Source: Rhodamnia argentea
Lineage: Eukaryota > Streptophyta > Magnoliopsida > Myrtales > Myrtaceae
Direction: 5' to 3'
DNA length: 64,000 bases
NCBI RefSeq assembly: GCF_020921035.1
Contig: NC_063151.1
Coordinates: forward strand, 8,184,001 to 8,248,000
Shown here: positions 51,778-64,000 of the stretch, piece by piece
Layout of the letters: the number at the start of each line of letters is the position of its first letter
How positions within the stretch are numbered: position 1 is the first letter of the stretch
Program-made: the position numbers and the translations under genes
Notes under the pieces: model-generated
What the model saw: only the letters and a program-made list of their open reading frames with translations
Told to the model about the DNA's origin: nothing
The model's database searches: none

Positions 51778-54573
51778 TAGACATGGCCGGTTCGGCTGAA
51801 CCGCCCGTTTCGGTTCCGGGCTGATTCCAATTCCGTTTTTTAAATTTAATTTTTAAAATAATAAATAATAAAATAAGCATAATAAATTATAAATTATGAT
51901 CAAATTATACATTGTAATAAAATTTGGAGACAAAAAAGAGAGGAGGAATGGGCTTGAACTTAATGAATTATCATTAAGCGCCTACATATCTTCTTGGGGA
52001 TGGAAGAATCAAAGCTCATGTAGTTCTTTTACCTTTGATAATCCCAACTTACCTCATTGTCAATTGTCGCTACCCGTTGTGGTACCCGTGGCGGTGGTAT
52101 CTCCACAATTCTCACTAAAAAATTCGTGTTCTTAATCCAGCTCTTGGTATCGAAATCTAACCTTCGTCCAATCGTCGCCACAAGCTTGAGCTTCCACAGA
52201 CTCCGGACTTAATCTTGAACGGCGAGAGTCCAAAACTAATCCTTCAGCGCTAAATGTTTGCTCAACTGCAATTGTTGAATAAGGGGTTGCGAATATCTGG
52301 CGAGCCATGAAGGCGAGAACTGGGTAATCGATTGTGTGACTCTTCTACCACTCCAGGATTTGAAAATCTATACTATGTTCGACATCACGAAACTCAAATT
52401 GAGTGGTTAAATATTTTTCTAATTCAGAAATACTATATGTTCCCCCCTTTTTTTTTGTCTACTCTTGAGCATATTGTACTCTTTACTAAGTGAACTACCG
52501 GTTTCGCTTCGTGAGGCGATAGATTGTAAAGATCCACAATCACTTAAACCATATCTAATACAAAATTCTCCATATAATACTACTATAGATTCTTTAACCT
52601 CTCTTTGTATATTTGAAATATCTATTGCATCTTCCAAGTGTAAACAATCATAATAATACATATTCGGATAATCTAGTAAACCATCTAATTTAATACGTGG
52701 ATAAAAAACAATACCAACTAAATAGACAAGAGGAATTTTGAAATAATAATGTAACCATTTTTCTCGCATTACTAAAATAGTCTGAGCTAATTCAGTATCT
52801 TTTTCATATTCACTAAAAACACCATCAATATTAACACACTCTATTAAAAATAAATACGTAGTAGGATAATAAATACTAGATAAAGTATTAGTAGCACCAT
52901 TAAAAATTTTCAAAAAAATCTAAATTTTTTTTGTAAACGTCTTAATGTTGAGGAAGTAAAGTAATTTTGGGAATATTTTACGAAATAAATATACATAATA
53001 AATCTTTGTAATCAAAAGTTTGACGAAACAACTCGTAAGTAGAATTCCAACGAGTCGGAATATCTTTTGGAAACATTTTTGCCCTTCTTCCATGTTGTTT
53101 ACAAAATTTTCCTCATGCTTTTATAAAATGGGCAAAACTCCATAAAAATTTAATTGCACCTTTTATTGGGGCAAGAGAAGAGTTCGTAAACCATCTTGTA
53201 CCCATAAATTTAAAACATGACAAGCACATCTAATGTGAAAAAATTATCCACCAAAAGAGGGTTTACAAATATTTTTTTAATTCGGGAATGGAGGCGGTAT
53301 TTGAGGAGACATTATCAAAACCAATTGAAAATACTTTATTTATCAAATTATATTCTTCTAAAACTTGCATAATTATTCTATAAACATTATGAGCCGAATG
53401 TTTTTATCAAAAACTCGAAATGCAATAAGTCTTTTTTTAATGGTCCAATCGTCACATATCCAATGACACGTGACACCCATATAAGAATGAATTTGCCAAG
53501 GATCACTCCAAATATCGCTACCTACATGCATACGTTCATTGAATTCCGCAAAAAAATTTGCTAAAGATTTTTTTTGTTTTTTTATAAAGATGCAAAATTT
53601 CGTGTTTAAGAGTACTTTTCAGAATATTTGATGCTTGTGGAACTAACGCAATATTTATCAAATATTTCAAATTAAAATTTTCACCAGTAGTAAATGGAGC
53701 CCGATCAAAGGCAACATATTCAGCTAATGTTAATTTATAAAGTGCATCGGTGTAACAGAATAAATAATGAGTATTAGAATTGGCGTACCCGAAAATTTGT
53801 TGTTGCATAATGTCGATCCCCGCTTGCATTAAATATTTTTTCGTCATATCTTGACGGAATGTTCCATAACCATCTCCTTTGGTAAATTTGTATATTTGCG
53901 AACAATATTTACAATTTATATTATACTTACATTCGCTTTCATGATATACCTTGTCGAAGAGCAGCCACAAGTCGGATGTACTCTCATGGCCCTTCCGTTC
54001 TAGCTCATTTGCCGTCGACGTTTCTTCGACACCGGTAGGAGGATGAAGACTTTTTAGAATGGAACAACGTTGATATTATCGCCGTTGTCTTCCCAATATG
54101 TATATTCACGATAATCATATCTAGAAATAGGATACTTGGAATCTCCAATCGTCGTCTTGGCATTTTCAGTATTTATGCTTCCATTTGCCATTTTTGAGAG
54201 AATTGATTGGAAATCCAATTGAGAGAATTGAGACGGGATTGAGAGAATTGAGCGGATTGTTGAGAGGATTTGTGAAAAAAATGAAAAAAGGAGGATATGT
54301 ATTTATAGAGAATGGGAGGGTTATTTAACTTTAAAAAAAATTGATTTTTGTTTCTTTTGGTGCAGCAACGGCCAAATTTGGCCGTTGCAATGCAATGACC
54401 CAAAGAGCCGTTTGTTGAGGGGAGGGGGGGAACCGGGGAAGAGCCCAACGACTCTTTCCCCACCAGGGTGGGCTCTTCCCCACTTCCCCCACCCCCCACT
54501 TTTAAAAAAAAAAAATTAAACGGGGTCGGGCCGGTTCCGGTTCCGGACCCACGATTCCATTTGGCCATGTCTA
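51778..54573 (-). mobile_element. hAT-family DNA transposon, decayed (2.8 kb)
   Basis: Terminal inverted repeats begin TAGACATGGCC on the left and end GGCCATGTCTA on the right. Flanking 8-mers ATCCCACT (51770-51777) and GTCACACT (54574-54581) match at six of eight positions, consistent with an old hAT 8-bp target duplication. Sub-terminal regions contain repeated GGTTCCGG/GGTTCGG words. Inside is a minus-strand BED-zinc-finger/hAT transposase gene, described separately. Confidence 0.82.
52132..54191 (-). pseudogene. BED-finger hAT transposase (RICESLEEPER-like), broken
   Basis: Reading begins MANGSINTEN at 54191. A frameshift and TAA occur near 54060, and the frame resumes with KSLHPPTGVEE. 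The zinc-finger part reads C-x2-C (NCKYCSQIYK, about 53915), then the core GYGTFRQDM, then a hAT middle region at 52913-52440. Another frameshift lies at the A/G homopolymer near 52445-52460. The C-terminal dimerisation region follows: LEKYLTTQFEF, then EW-stop where EWWK is expected (TAG 52345-52347), then YPVLAFMARQIFATPYSTIAVEQTFS in 20-residue pieces, and a stop at 52132-52134. At least three breaks mean it is not functional. Confidence 0.85.
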
Positions 54574-55743
54574 GTCACACTCATTATGTAGCATGGTAAT
54601 TTCATTAAAATGGTTTTAATATACCCGACATTTTTCTTGTGAAATTTAGATTAAAGCGTCCAGCTGTAGACGAGTTTGTGACAAAATGTATGAAATATTT
54701 CCTGATATTGTTTTTCTTTACTTCTTACCTTTATCAACAATTTTTTTTTTTTCAACTCAACTAGTTGCTGTATCCAGCATACAACTTGAGAACAAAGTTG
54801 CTCACTCTACACATCCTTCGATGGTCAAGGCAACTTCATTTCACCCTAGAAGGAAAGGTTGAGTATCATTCTCAGACCGAGAAGATGGATGGAGTGGGAT
54901 GTATTTAGCATCACCCTCACATGCAAGTCGGAGGACACCGGTGCAACTTACGAGCAGAGAATTTCGCAGGTGAAATATACCCAAGGCAGAACCTGACTGT
55001 AAATATAATGTCAAACATCTCAGGAGACAACTCCCGACTATTTTAAAAGCTTAAATCTCCATGTAAATAGAGATTATATGAATGTAGCGTCCATCTAAAC
55101 CCGATTGACAATTCACTATTTGAACAGATTACACATTTAGGAGAAGACTGGACTCAACACCAACCGATAGAAAGGAAGCTGAGCCAGTGGTTGACAACGC
55201 GTTGCAGACGAGGAGGTACCCCCCAGTTTCTCGAGTCCATGACTCGTTTGGATTTCACCCTCTTTGCCATATTTTGTGTTGCGTGATGGTGCATACTCCT
55301 TCCATCCGTGACAGCACATACTGCTTCAAATCCTTCACAAAGGTGCTGACTCCGGGAGGGCAGATCATCAAATGCAGCACGTCTAAATAGTGGAGAACTA
55401 GAAAGAACGTACTCTTATGACAGTATCCTTTTATTTGCGATAGGACAGGCAGGAGAAGTTGTGCTTTCGGTGAAACAGATGAAAGGTTGCTCTAGGATAT
55501 GGCGATAGCATCAGCAGTTTCACATGTTAATGAAGCAGCACTCAGAGAAATACAGAATGCTAGAGAACGATAAATGGAGCTCTTATTTGCATATATGTGA
55601 CCAAAAAAAAGGAAAAGCAGTGCTGGTAGTGATATGAGCGTGAAAAAAGCCTCGTTGTAGTAGACAATAGTGTGTATCTCGGTGTGGGACCGTAACAGTA
55701 AGTGTCCAACCAGCTCACGCTTGACTAGGATGCTGTCCATACG
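54574..55743. other. Intergenic and 3' flank of the SFH gene
   Basis: No gene is supported. The right end (about 55400-55743) is directly downstream of the minus-strand SFH stop codon and probably includes its 3' UTR. Confidence 0.55.
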
Positions 55744-57797
55744 TTAGGAACGATCTCTTCCCCAGCATGAACTTTTCTGCATAGCATACAGAAAATGTGG
55801 TTAACCGAAATTGGTTGCCTCAAATCCTTGACAGACAGCAAATCAGTATTTCCATATTACCGCATACAGGATTACTGATCTAACCTGCGCCTTTGCTGCT
55901 GATTGACTGTCTATGTATGCGAGGAGTTCTTCTTGCCTCGCTAGCGCATCATACAAGGCCTGCCAAGCAAGAGGGGTCACAAAAATTGTGCAAAAATGTT
56001 ATCAGCAATGATACATTTATCTCATAACCAGAAAAAGACATGAAGTTTGCCTATTGATGAAGTGGAACATTACGCTAAAGCACAAATTCCAGGCTGTAAC
56101 AACAAGAAGTTTGGTTTTATCCTGATTAAAGATAATCTAAAACTGGTCGAAACAACTATTTTGCATCCACAATGGCTGTAAGCTAGCAAACCTAAACCAC
56201 ATGTTATCACGCATGAGCAAGCTGCATACCAACCTTTTTCGTAGTAATTAGCTCTGCTTCTAGAGCATCTACACGGCAAATAGCAGCATTCAGCAACTCC
56301 TCTTTCTCATGAGGCATTGCATGGGGCTTTGCCAGAAGTATGTCTACCCTCTGCTCAAGTCTGCCCAGCCTCTTCCAGACTGATGAGAGTAGCTCTATGT
56401 TCGCATAGGTTAGTGCAGTAGAAGGGGGACGTGACACCTCACTGGGTTGAATGGTGGAGACGAGAATATCGTGAGCATTACGGGACATGCGGCTGGGAAG
56501 TTTCTTAATCACCCAGTATGGGACTGAATGGAAAAGAGCAAACAAGGCTAACAAGAAGGACATGATCACAGCATAAACACGGCCATTAAACCCCTCCACA
56601 GTTCTAATTTCTGCCACCAGAGGATCCATCCCTGCAATATATTTCAAAGATTCTGATCAGGTAGATTCAGCAGGTATTTACTTCAGGCAGTGGGCGCCAG
56701 TGAGGTCATTAAAAAAAAAAAAGATGAGTCTTGGTTGACAGGGAATTGCAAAAATGGTCCTTTACTACACTGGATAGAATATGCAGGGTTCTGATAAATT
56801 TAAAGGACCAGACAGATCGAATAGCATTTTTTCTTTTCATGGACCTAGGGTTACTTGCATCTATTTTTTAGCTACAAGTAAACTTACACTACAAAAATGT
56901 CAATACTCCAAAGAAGGCAAATACCAAAAACTTTCCCTGTGCTCTAAAGTTCTGCACTTTGGTATGCTTGATACCACACTTCATAAGTAACCAAAATGGG
57001 AATGAGGAACTTCATTTACTTAAATTAGGCAATAAAGTGATGAGGTTCTTCGATATCAGCTATGTTAGGATAAGCAAAGGTCATAACCGAACAAACATGA
57101 CGAAATATAGTTGACCTGAAACATGTGGTTCCTGAAGTGGCACTTGCTTTTCACAAGCCGTATCCACAGCTTTGTCGACCATTGGCACATACTCATCATA
57201 GACCATGCCATGGCTAGCGTAGCTTGGCCTATTCCTCATCTTTGCCTACATAAATATCACAACGGATCGTTTGTGAGCACATTCAATGAGGTGAACCTAA
57301 GCCTGCATAGTTAAGTCCATGCTAAAATGTTTGTTAGGTGACACATCAAGGGTCGGAGAAAATCAATTTGACAGTCCAATATTTCCTCTCTGCCTGCTAC
57401 TCACTTTTTGTATTCTTCGAGACTTGACAGGCATACAAGTGGCCCTACTTTCTAGCTGTGAAGGTAAACTAGCTGGAGATGACCAATCTAGTCTAGGAGA
57501 CATATCATTTGATAAGTTCAACAAAGACCTAAGAAATAGACGACTTCATCATGACAAGTTCAGCTCTCACAGTCCTTGAAACAATTTAGATAAGGGATAA
57601 GTTTAATTGCCACGGGCACATAGAACACAAGTGATAAATGAACCCTACAAGACATGATATACAGGAAATATAGTCCACATTAATGCAGTTGATATCATAA
57701 AATATGTAAATTTTCCACCAAAAATATCACCATGCACAGATATATATGTCTTAGAAGTGCTTCAAAAATTGACTATGGTATCTGTAACCATAAGTGC

Positions 57798-57831
<34 letters not shown>

Positions 57832-60800
57832 CAGAGACAGAGACCCAGAACCTTACAAAATCAGCCGATGACCAAAAGAATAGTCATGTTGCATTTATAC
57901 ATTTCAACCAGCCCCATCTTGGTGCTGAACATTTAAGGAATTTCTTATTTACACTTCGTGCACAGAATGAGTTGAGGATCATTTTAAACTACTAAGCATT
58001 CTAATGTTCTTTGACACAACCAATCACAGTGATGTTTGACTCTGTAAAGTGTACACAACACAAAAACCGCAAAAAACAGAAAGGCTACAACAGAAAATTT
58101 CTGTTGCATGAATCGCTAAGACTATTGACACATTAGTTGAAGAAGTGATGCATATTGAGGAAAAATCATGAACCGCCATAGGTCTCTCCCCTTTTTGTTT
58201 ACTCCTTTTCCAAAACTAATTGAAAGCTGAAGGAGAAGACCAAGGGTATGTACATTTCTCCAGAAAAAGAGATCATTTGACCAAAGAAATTCCTTTTATT
58301 CAAGGAAAAAATTAATTCAACAGTCATTTATTAACCTTGATTTTTCTGTAGCTTACAATTGCATTTTTGCATGCATTCATAGCTTTTCCTTAACAATTGC
58401 ACAGTGTTAATACAAAGGATGCATAGTCAGTGTGCACACTATATAATACGAAGTATAAAGTTTGAAAATATAGAATGCAGAGGATCATTATTACCACACT
58501 GCAGGACCAAAAGATCAGCTTTTTTTCTAGTTAAAACTTAAATATGAGATTATGATTATTTTTTCTTTTGTATTCATATCAAGCACTACTTCAATCAAAT
58601 AAAAGCTCCCAAGTCAAAAATGAATAGTCCTTCATTCTACCACAATAAAATTCTGTTCACTAACTCTTTTCTCTTATTTCTGTTCTGTGCACCACTTGTT
58701 TAATACTTACTTCTTCACAGACCGGGGTCAACATTGGAAGTGCATAGCTCCCGGTTGCTTTTGGAGACACAATTTCTTCCACTTCAGAGCCTGACTCGGC
58801 AGTAGATGTATCACTTGTTTTAATCTGCATCCAAAGGTCATTCAAAATAGTTAAAATCGACATTGATACTAAACCCTGATCTTTCCATGGAGAAACTAAA
58901 CATCTAGTTCAGAGGTGCATCATAATACATTCAGTAAATCATACCATTGGACGAGTTGGTTTATCACGAGCAACAATTCTACCGTCACAGCTTGAGACTG
59001 TCACAATTTGTCTAGAACACTGTGCTTCACCTTTAAGAACCATCTACACATATATTGCATATAAATTTCCCTGTTAAATCCATCAATCCGACTAATCGAC
59101 AAAAGAAAGGCGTCTTTGAATTCTAAGTCAAATGAAGCAAATATTACTATATGACCTTGGAAATGCTGGGATCTTTCCAGGGCCCCTTGTCAGACCTTAG
59201 GCAACCCCCCTGCCCAGCACAAGTGCAGCTACCACCGAGAAATTCTGGTAGTTCACTGAAGAAATTCGCGAACTTAAGAAAACTCCAAGGTCTAGATGAA
59301 TAATGATACACACATAATAATAGTTGGCATTTTGACATGGACACAACTATCCAAGGAAAAAACAAGAAGAAAATTGAAAGAAGCAAGAGAGTTTCAATTA
59401 CCTAGCATCAATTATTTCCAATAATTTGGTCTGATACTTGTTGTTGAGAACCTAAGGAGAAATTCCAAGTGAGTGCATCTGAAAATGACATTTACAAACC
59501 ATGCATAGTGCTTTGAAGGGTGTGAAGAATATTGACAAATAGCGACATACATGTATCTTGGAAGTAGTTTTGGAATCAAGAAAAGACTTCACTGTGTTCC
59601 AGACAAGCTTGAAAGTAGGGCCAGCATTAATGATGAACATTCTGGAAAGTGTCTGAAACATGTAATATAATTGCATAAGACAACCTATAAAATAATAAAG
59701 ACCAAAGTTGGAATGTTAAATGAAGATGTGTGTAATGCCAAAAGACAAAAAATGACAGTTTCATTTCCTCGAAACATACTTCTGGGTAATTGTCACTATC
59801 AATCTTCTGCAACCGCATGATAAGTTCTCGAGCAGGCTTGGTTAAATTCTTGAAGCCCTGTAATCGTCATTACCAAAGAGTATTATGGTTCTGAACAAAT
59901 CGAGATGGTTTGCCACAGCACTCTTAACAGTAGAACTTGAAGTACCCTATGCAGCAACATACCACTCCTTGCACATCCAATATTGTTGTACTTGAATCAA
60001 TGTGCCTCTTAGCAGCGATCGAACAAGCTGGGAACTTGATCGCAAAGCACTTTTCAAACTCCTGAACATGGTATCTGATATATCTATCCATGGTAGTTAC
60101 TTGCATTAGTTTGCTAGCATCAACTTTTCCCAGTCTTTCTATATAAACAGGTCTTCCCTCCTTATCAACTCCATGATAAGCCTGAGGATAGTACTTTAGG
60201 ACTTCATTCATCTCAGCGAACTCAAACTCCTGAAAAGATGCAGGGACATTTTAAGCGTCTTAAATTCAGTAGCAACAGCCGAGCAAGGAAAAAAAGGCAC
60301 GCAAAACAGCAGCTTAGCCTCATAAATTTCCCCTGTTGGTGACGATCTAAAAGAAATAACATTAACGAGAATTTCATCTTACAAAACAAGAGATGTCATT
60401 ACAAAGACGGCCACAATACCTCGAGAATGGTGTCTGTGCCAAACTCTTTCCTCCATTTGATCATGTCAGCCCACATGCATTTTGCCTTCTCAACATCAAA
60501 TTTCCTTGCTTTCACGAATCTGAGAAACAAGACAGATGACTTGAGGAGTTCAAAGACGGCAACACCAATAGTACATCATCTATTTTTCAATCAAGAAATA
60601 AATGAATGGAGATGATAATCGAAGATCAACAGGGATGTAACCAAGCAAACTACAATCTACTGTGCACATAAAGAAATTCGAAGAAAATGTAGACAACGAA
60701 AAGAATGTGACCAAACTGCACCAATCATTTCAAAGACAGTTCACGAGAAAGAGCCAAACTGGAGCAACAAATGTCAAGCATCGTGACAGTTCTGAAAGTG

Positions 60801-62820
60801 AAAAACTCCATGTCTTACAGATTCCTCGAACATTAAAACATTCCGATGCAACTTCAACCTCAATAAAGAAACATGGAACTTTAACATGACAAGATATCCA
60901 CAAACTATCATGGACAATGACGGGAAAAAAGAGTTCCCCTGAGTACAAATTCATGAGCAAAGGGCTGCAGGTAATAGTTTTGACAGCAGAGAAAGGTCCT
61001 CCCAGCTTTCGAGATCACAAAGCCAAAAAGAATAGACTGTGGCAGAAAATCTTATAAATGTTCTTCTTACAAAAACCATTATCCTTTTGACATTTTACAG
61101 TTCTGGAGAAGGAAAGGGAACCCTTAGACTGATTGTATTGGCAAGCTTAAGTCTTCAATGTAAAAGATTGAGAGAAGGCTCTTCTCTAGAATTCCAACAA
61201 ATAAGAAAATGGTTTATTGCATTGGGTACTTCGAACACATCAAAGCACAAACTTTTCAAGCATAGGATGTTGCAATGAAACTCATAGATGCTCGTCTAAT
61301 GAGCAGCATTAGCATTTCAAAAATTTTAATCACTGCATAAAATAAAAAGAAACAGAAAAACAAAGTCATTCGTTCATTGATTCACTTCCATAACAGTAGT
61401 CAAGCATATAGAAATCATGACAGACAGCCAACAAAGTGCAGGGAGACCCAAAGCACTCATTTTTCATTCTGTTAACAAATAAAGCTCATCAACAATCTTT
61501 AGATGTAAACTCCACCGAAATCTGAACATGCTTCAAAAGGAAAAGCAGCAGGAACAAGGAGGAGGAGAATGACAGATGCTTCCACTTTGACGTGCCCATG
61601 AAGAAATGCAATCCAATATATCAGTCCTCTTGCAGAATAGTATGATGAAGCTCTCACATGCACACACACTGACGCGAGAAAAAGTGTGAAGATCACCTCA
61701 AGAGCATATGATAATCGTCATGTCCTGAAGGTAGCAATTCATCAGAAATAAGTGCCCTCCGAAATGCATCTACAGCCCTTAACTCCTCTACATCGCGAAC
61801 ATCCTCAATTGAAACAGTACTAACACGAGGATCACTTTTCGTTCGGCCTTTCTTTTTCAGAGAGCGTCTGATCTTACTAGACGCATTTATCGCTTTCTTC
61901 TTCAGATTACCAATCTTTGTCCTGCGGTCATCCTCTGAAGTCTCAAAATCAGACTTCCTTTCTCTTCTTTCATCATGACCAGAGAGATCCTCAGAGCCTT
62001 CAACAGTTAAAGGTTCAGTCAATTTCAAACTCAAACTGACTAAGAAACGCACTGAATAGAGCATATCAATTGCTTTCATATGTCAAGAGATGGTGATACA
62101 TGTAATCATCGAGTCCTGGATTCATATAATCATGAGATGCTCAAAGAAGAACGAGATATTACACTGAAGCACAAGCATCATCTACGCTACCACTGTACTG
62201 TGAAAACATTAACGTATACTATGTAAGGGTCTGATTATCATTTACTTTATATCCATTAGAACTAAAGTTTCAAGCTCTGGCAAAGAGATTACTTTATGCA
62301 CCCAACACGTCAACAATTTGCTCGGCAAGAAAACAGAGGAGACTGTGAATGAATTTATCAATCCACACAGAAAGATGATCTGTGGAGAGCCAAAAGGCAG
62401 TCATACCATAGACAAAGACATCCTGATCTGGACGGAGATTATATTAGTTGACTTATTCTGCCTTCAATTAAAAGGGGGATTCAAACTTGACAATAAAAAG
62501 TCAAACAATGTATCAGACAAACAGTCGAAAGAGGGAGAAAATCAAAAGAAAGCATTATGATCAGCAGATAATCCATGCGCCTATGGCACCTTCCTGAACT
62601 GATTCGATCTTTTCAATCTTCAAACACCCACGTGTACCCAAAAAAAATAATAATAATAACGCTAATGAAACAGTAGAGTGGAGAGGAGATGGATAATTGC
62701 GAATCAAACATCGGACAGACGTGGACGAAACGATCGAACAGAAACCGAAGAAAGCAGAAGCCGAGAAAGTGGGGGGTTACACTCACATGCTCGCACGACC
62801 CGATCAACCGGATGAGACAT
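55744..62820 (-). CDS. SFH: SEC14-nodulin phosphatidylinositol/phosphatidylcholine transfer protein (SFH)
   Basis: Fourteen exons: 62820..62787, 61997..61697, 60519..60420, 60229..59963, 59857..59780, 59652..59551, 59451..59402, 59255..59156, 59043..58945, 58824..58711, 57245..57116, 56631..56234, 55959..55885 and 55776..55744. All phases fit and give 626 residues. After [12 protein letters not shown] comes a Lys/Arg-rich region ([18 protein letters not shown]), then the CRAL-TRIO N domain ([15 protein letters not shown]) and the SEC14 lipid-binding domain in exons 4-8 ([35 protein letters not shown] with a CTCAGQGGC Cys-rich turn). The C-terminus has a hydrophobic segment ([13 protein letters not shown]) and a coiled coil ([10 protein letters not shown] through [10 protein letters not shown]), the nodulin-like half. 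Such proteins exchange PI and PC and prime phosphoinositide signalling at membranes. Introns 1, 2 and 10 are each about 0.8-1.5 kb. It is SFH3/SFH8-like, but the paralogue is not fixed. Confidence 0.93.
57797..57846. repeat. (GA)n and (GAGACA)n microsatellite in SFH intron 10
   Basis: GA units followed by about five GAGACA hexamers, directly visible, inside the 57246-58710 intron. Confidence 0.95.
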
Positions 62821-64000
62821 GGATCACTGTCCCGCCCCCGAGCTCGACGAGTCGGGCAAACGCGGAACCAATTCCGAGGCCAAACGGCGATTCACCCTCG
62901 GAAAGAAACCTCGCCGCGAGGGCCGGAAGGTCGTCTTCAGCGCGACGCTTCCGCGACCACCGGGCAGCGATCAGGCGTCCATGTGCCGGGGCAGTGCGAG
63001 GTTGCCGGACAGGGGGATGGGGGAGAAGAGTCGAGACCGTAGTGTAACGCCAAAGCAAAGGCTCAACCGACGGAGAGAGAAGAAGAAGGAGAAGAAGAAG
63101 GAGAAGAAGAAACACAGAGGGCGTACGTTGTGGTGCGACGTTGAGAGCGAGGGAGAGTGAAGATGGTGACGAATGAGTCGATGCCGATTTCGTTTTCCGA
63201 GTGACGAAGCGCCCCCGCCCCTCCCCCCACCAATTTGGAACGATTCAATTGGCTTCGAGCGCTCCCTCTCATTTGGCGGGAGCAGGGGCGTGCCTTTGTG
63301 GGATGGGCCCCGCCGCAAGATGGTCCCCGGACTTCCTCCTTACTGAAAATATTAACACGATTTTTTTTTTCTTTTCCTCCATTATTTTTTTTTTCCTTCT
63401 TCTATTCTTATTAATTTTGTAGATTCCCGTCTATTAATTATTGAAGTATATCTTTCCTCGATTACATTCGGCGTTATTAACATCATGCGATTTTCTAATC
63501 TTAGCTCGTGACGCTTCTTCAATATCCTACGTTTAATTTAATTTGTTGTTGTAATTTCTTAAATTCACTACCAAGTATTAACCCTCTCTTATTCTTCAAT
63601 GTGAATCGATACAAAAATTGAGAATCCTATGCGATGTTCGAAAGCCCGGTGTTTTAGCACCTCACATTTATTTTATTTGGGTCGAAAGCATCTTGTAGTT
63701 GAAGTAACGATTTTATCCAAGTAACATACACAGGTGAAGAGTTTAAAGTGAATTAGTTAGGTGCATATGGATTTTCATAGATCGGATTAAATATGTGTAA
63801 ACGGTTGTGGTCGGTTCTGCTCGGATGGGATATGGGTCACCGAATTTGTATTACACGTAAATGTGTCAATTTAGGCCGAACCATTTTCGATCCAACCCAA
63901 ACATTTGATAGTCTTGCGTGCCATTTGTTTTGTCGTGCACCACACGTTGCTTGTTAGTTGATACCCAGAAATTAAATAAATAAAAGGAATTGAAGAAAAA
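62821..64000. other. SFH promoter/5' UTR and flank
   Basis: Immediately upstream of the SFH start is a GC-rich leader (62821-63060) and a GAA-rich/(AAG)n tract at 63078-63113, antisense to a CTT-rich stretch that is common in plant 5' UTRs. GC-rich overlapping frames on both strands here are shadows. From about 63360 on the DNA is AT-rich with no gene seen. Confidence 0.6.

Noticed and set aside
62804..63318. Five overlapping 69-117-codon frames
   Set aside because: Caused by the GC-rich and CTT-rich SFH leader; the first SFH exon (62820-62787) explains the real coding start.

Overview
This window is plant nuclear DNA, almost certainly from a eudicot. Every recognisable gene is a plant family with many short exons, GT-AG introns, AT-rich introns and AT-rich intergenic DNA. 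Encoded functions include a plastid starch enzyme, a flavonoid enzyme, a plant-only CYP722-type P450 and a fused DHFR-TS. The short inverted-repeat transposons look like those of woody eudicots, possibly Myrtales, but the species cannot be fixed from sequence alone.

Layout. 1-2280 (+): 3' end of an auxilin-like J-domain gene. 6187-8299 (-): dihydroflavonol 4-reductase, six exons. 11610-15316 (-): large subunit of plastid ADP-glucose pyrophosphorylase, APL2-like. 15.3-28.6 kb: gene-poor, filled with transposon remnants, including a 1.5-kb element with ~400-bp inverted arms and an RNase H relic. 28604-29431 (+): intronless DUF4408/DUF761 membrane protein. 29.4-36.3 kb: more non-autonomous transposons. 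36276-39867 (-): intact ten-exon CYP722-family P450. 41421-42906 (+): BCS1/OM66-like AAA-ATPase. 43354-46214 (-): DHFR-TS in which the thymidylate synthase half has lost nearly all catalytic residues. 47465-51160 (-): broken copy of the meiotic recombinase gene DMC1. 51778-54573: decayed hAT transposon. 55744-62820 (-): 14-exon SEC14/nodulin-type phosphatidylinositol-transfer protein (SFH).

The genes are not an operon-like pathway; they are independent plant genes separated by repeats. The strongest biological points are: (1) the DHFR-TS paralogue with an intact-looking DHFR half and a dead TS half, resembling Arabidopsis DHFR-TS3 (THY-3), an inhibitory paralogue, and lying near an SFH gene as I recall for Arabidopsis; (2) the DMC1 pseudogene between them; (3) a DFR with Asp at the substrate-choice position; (4) an AGPase large subunit that keeps the residues associated with catalysis; and (5) several families of non-autonomous DNA transposons whose ends and target-site duplications can be read directly.

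Exon boundaries were set by hand from splice signals, reading frame and family conservation, and no alignment was run. Most multi-exon genes close in frame from start to stop. The exceptions are one unresolved stretch in the DHFR-TS gene and the two pseudogenes.
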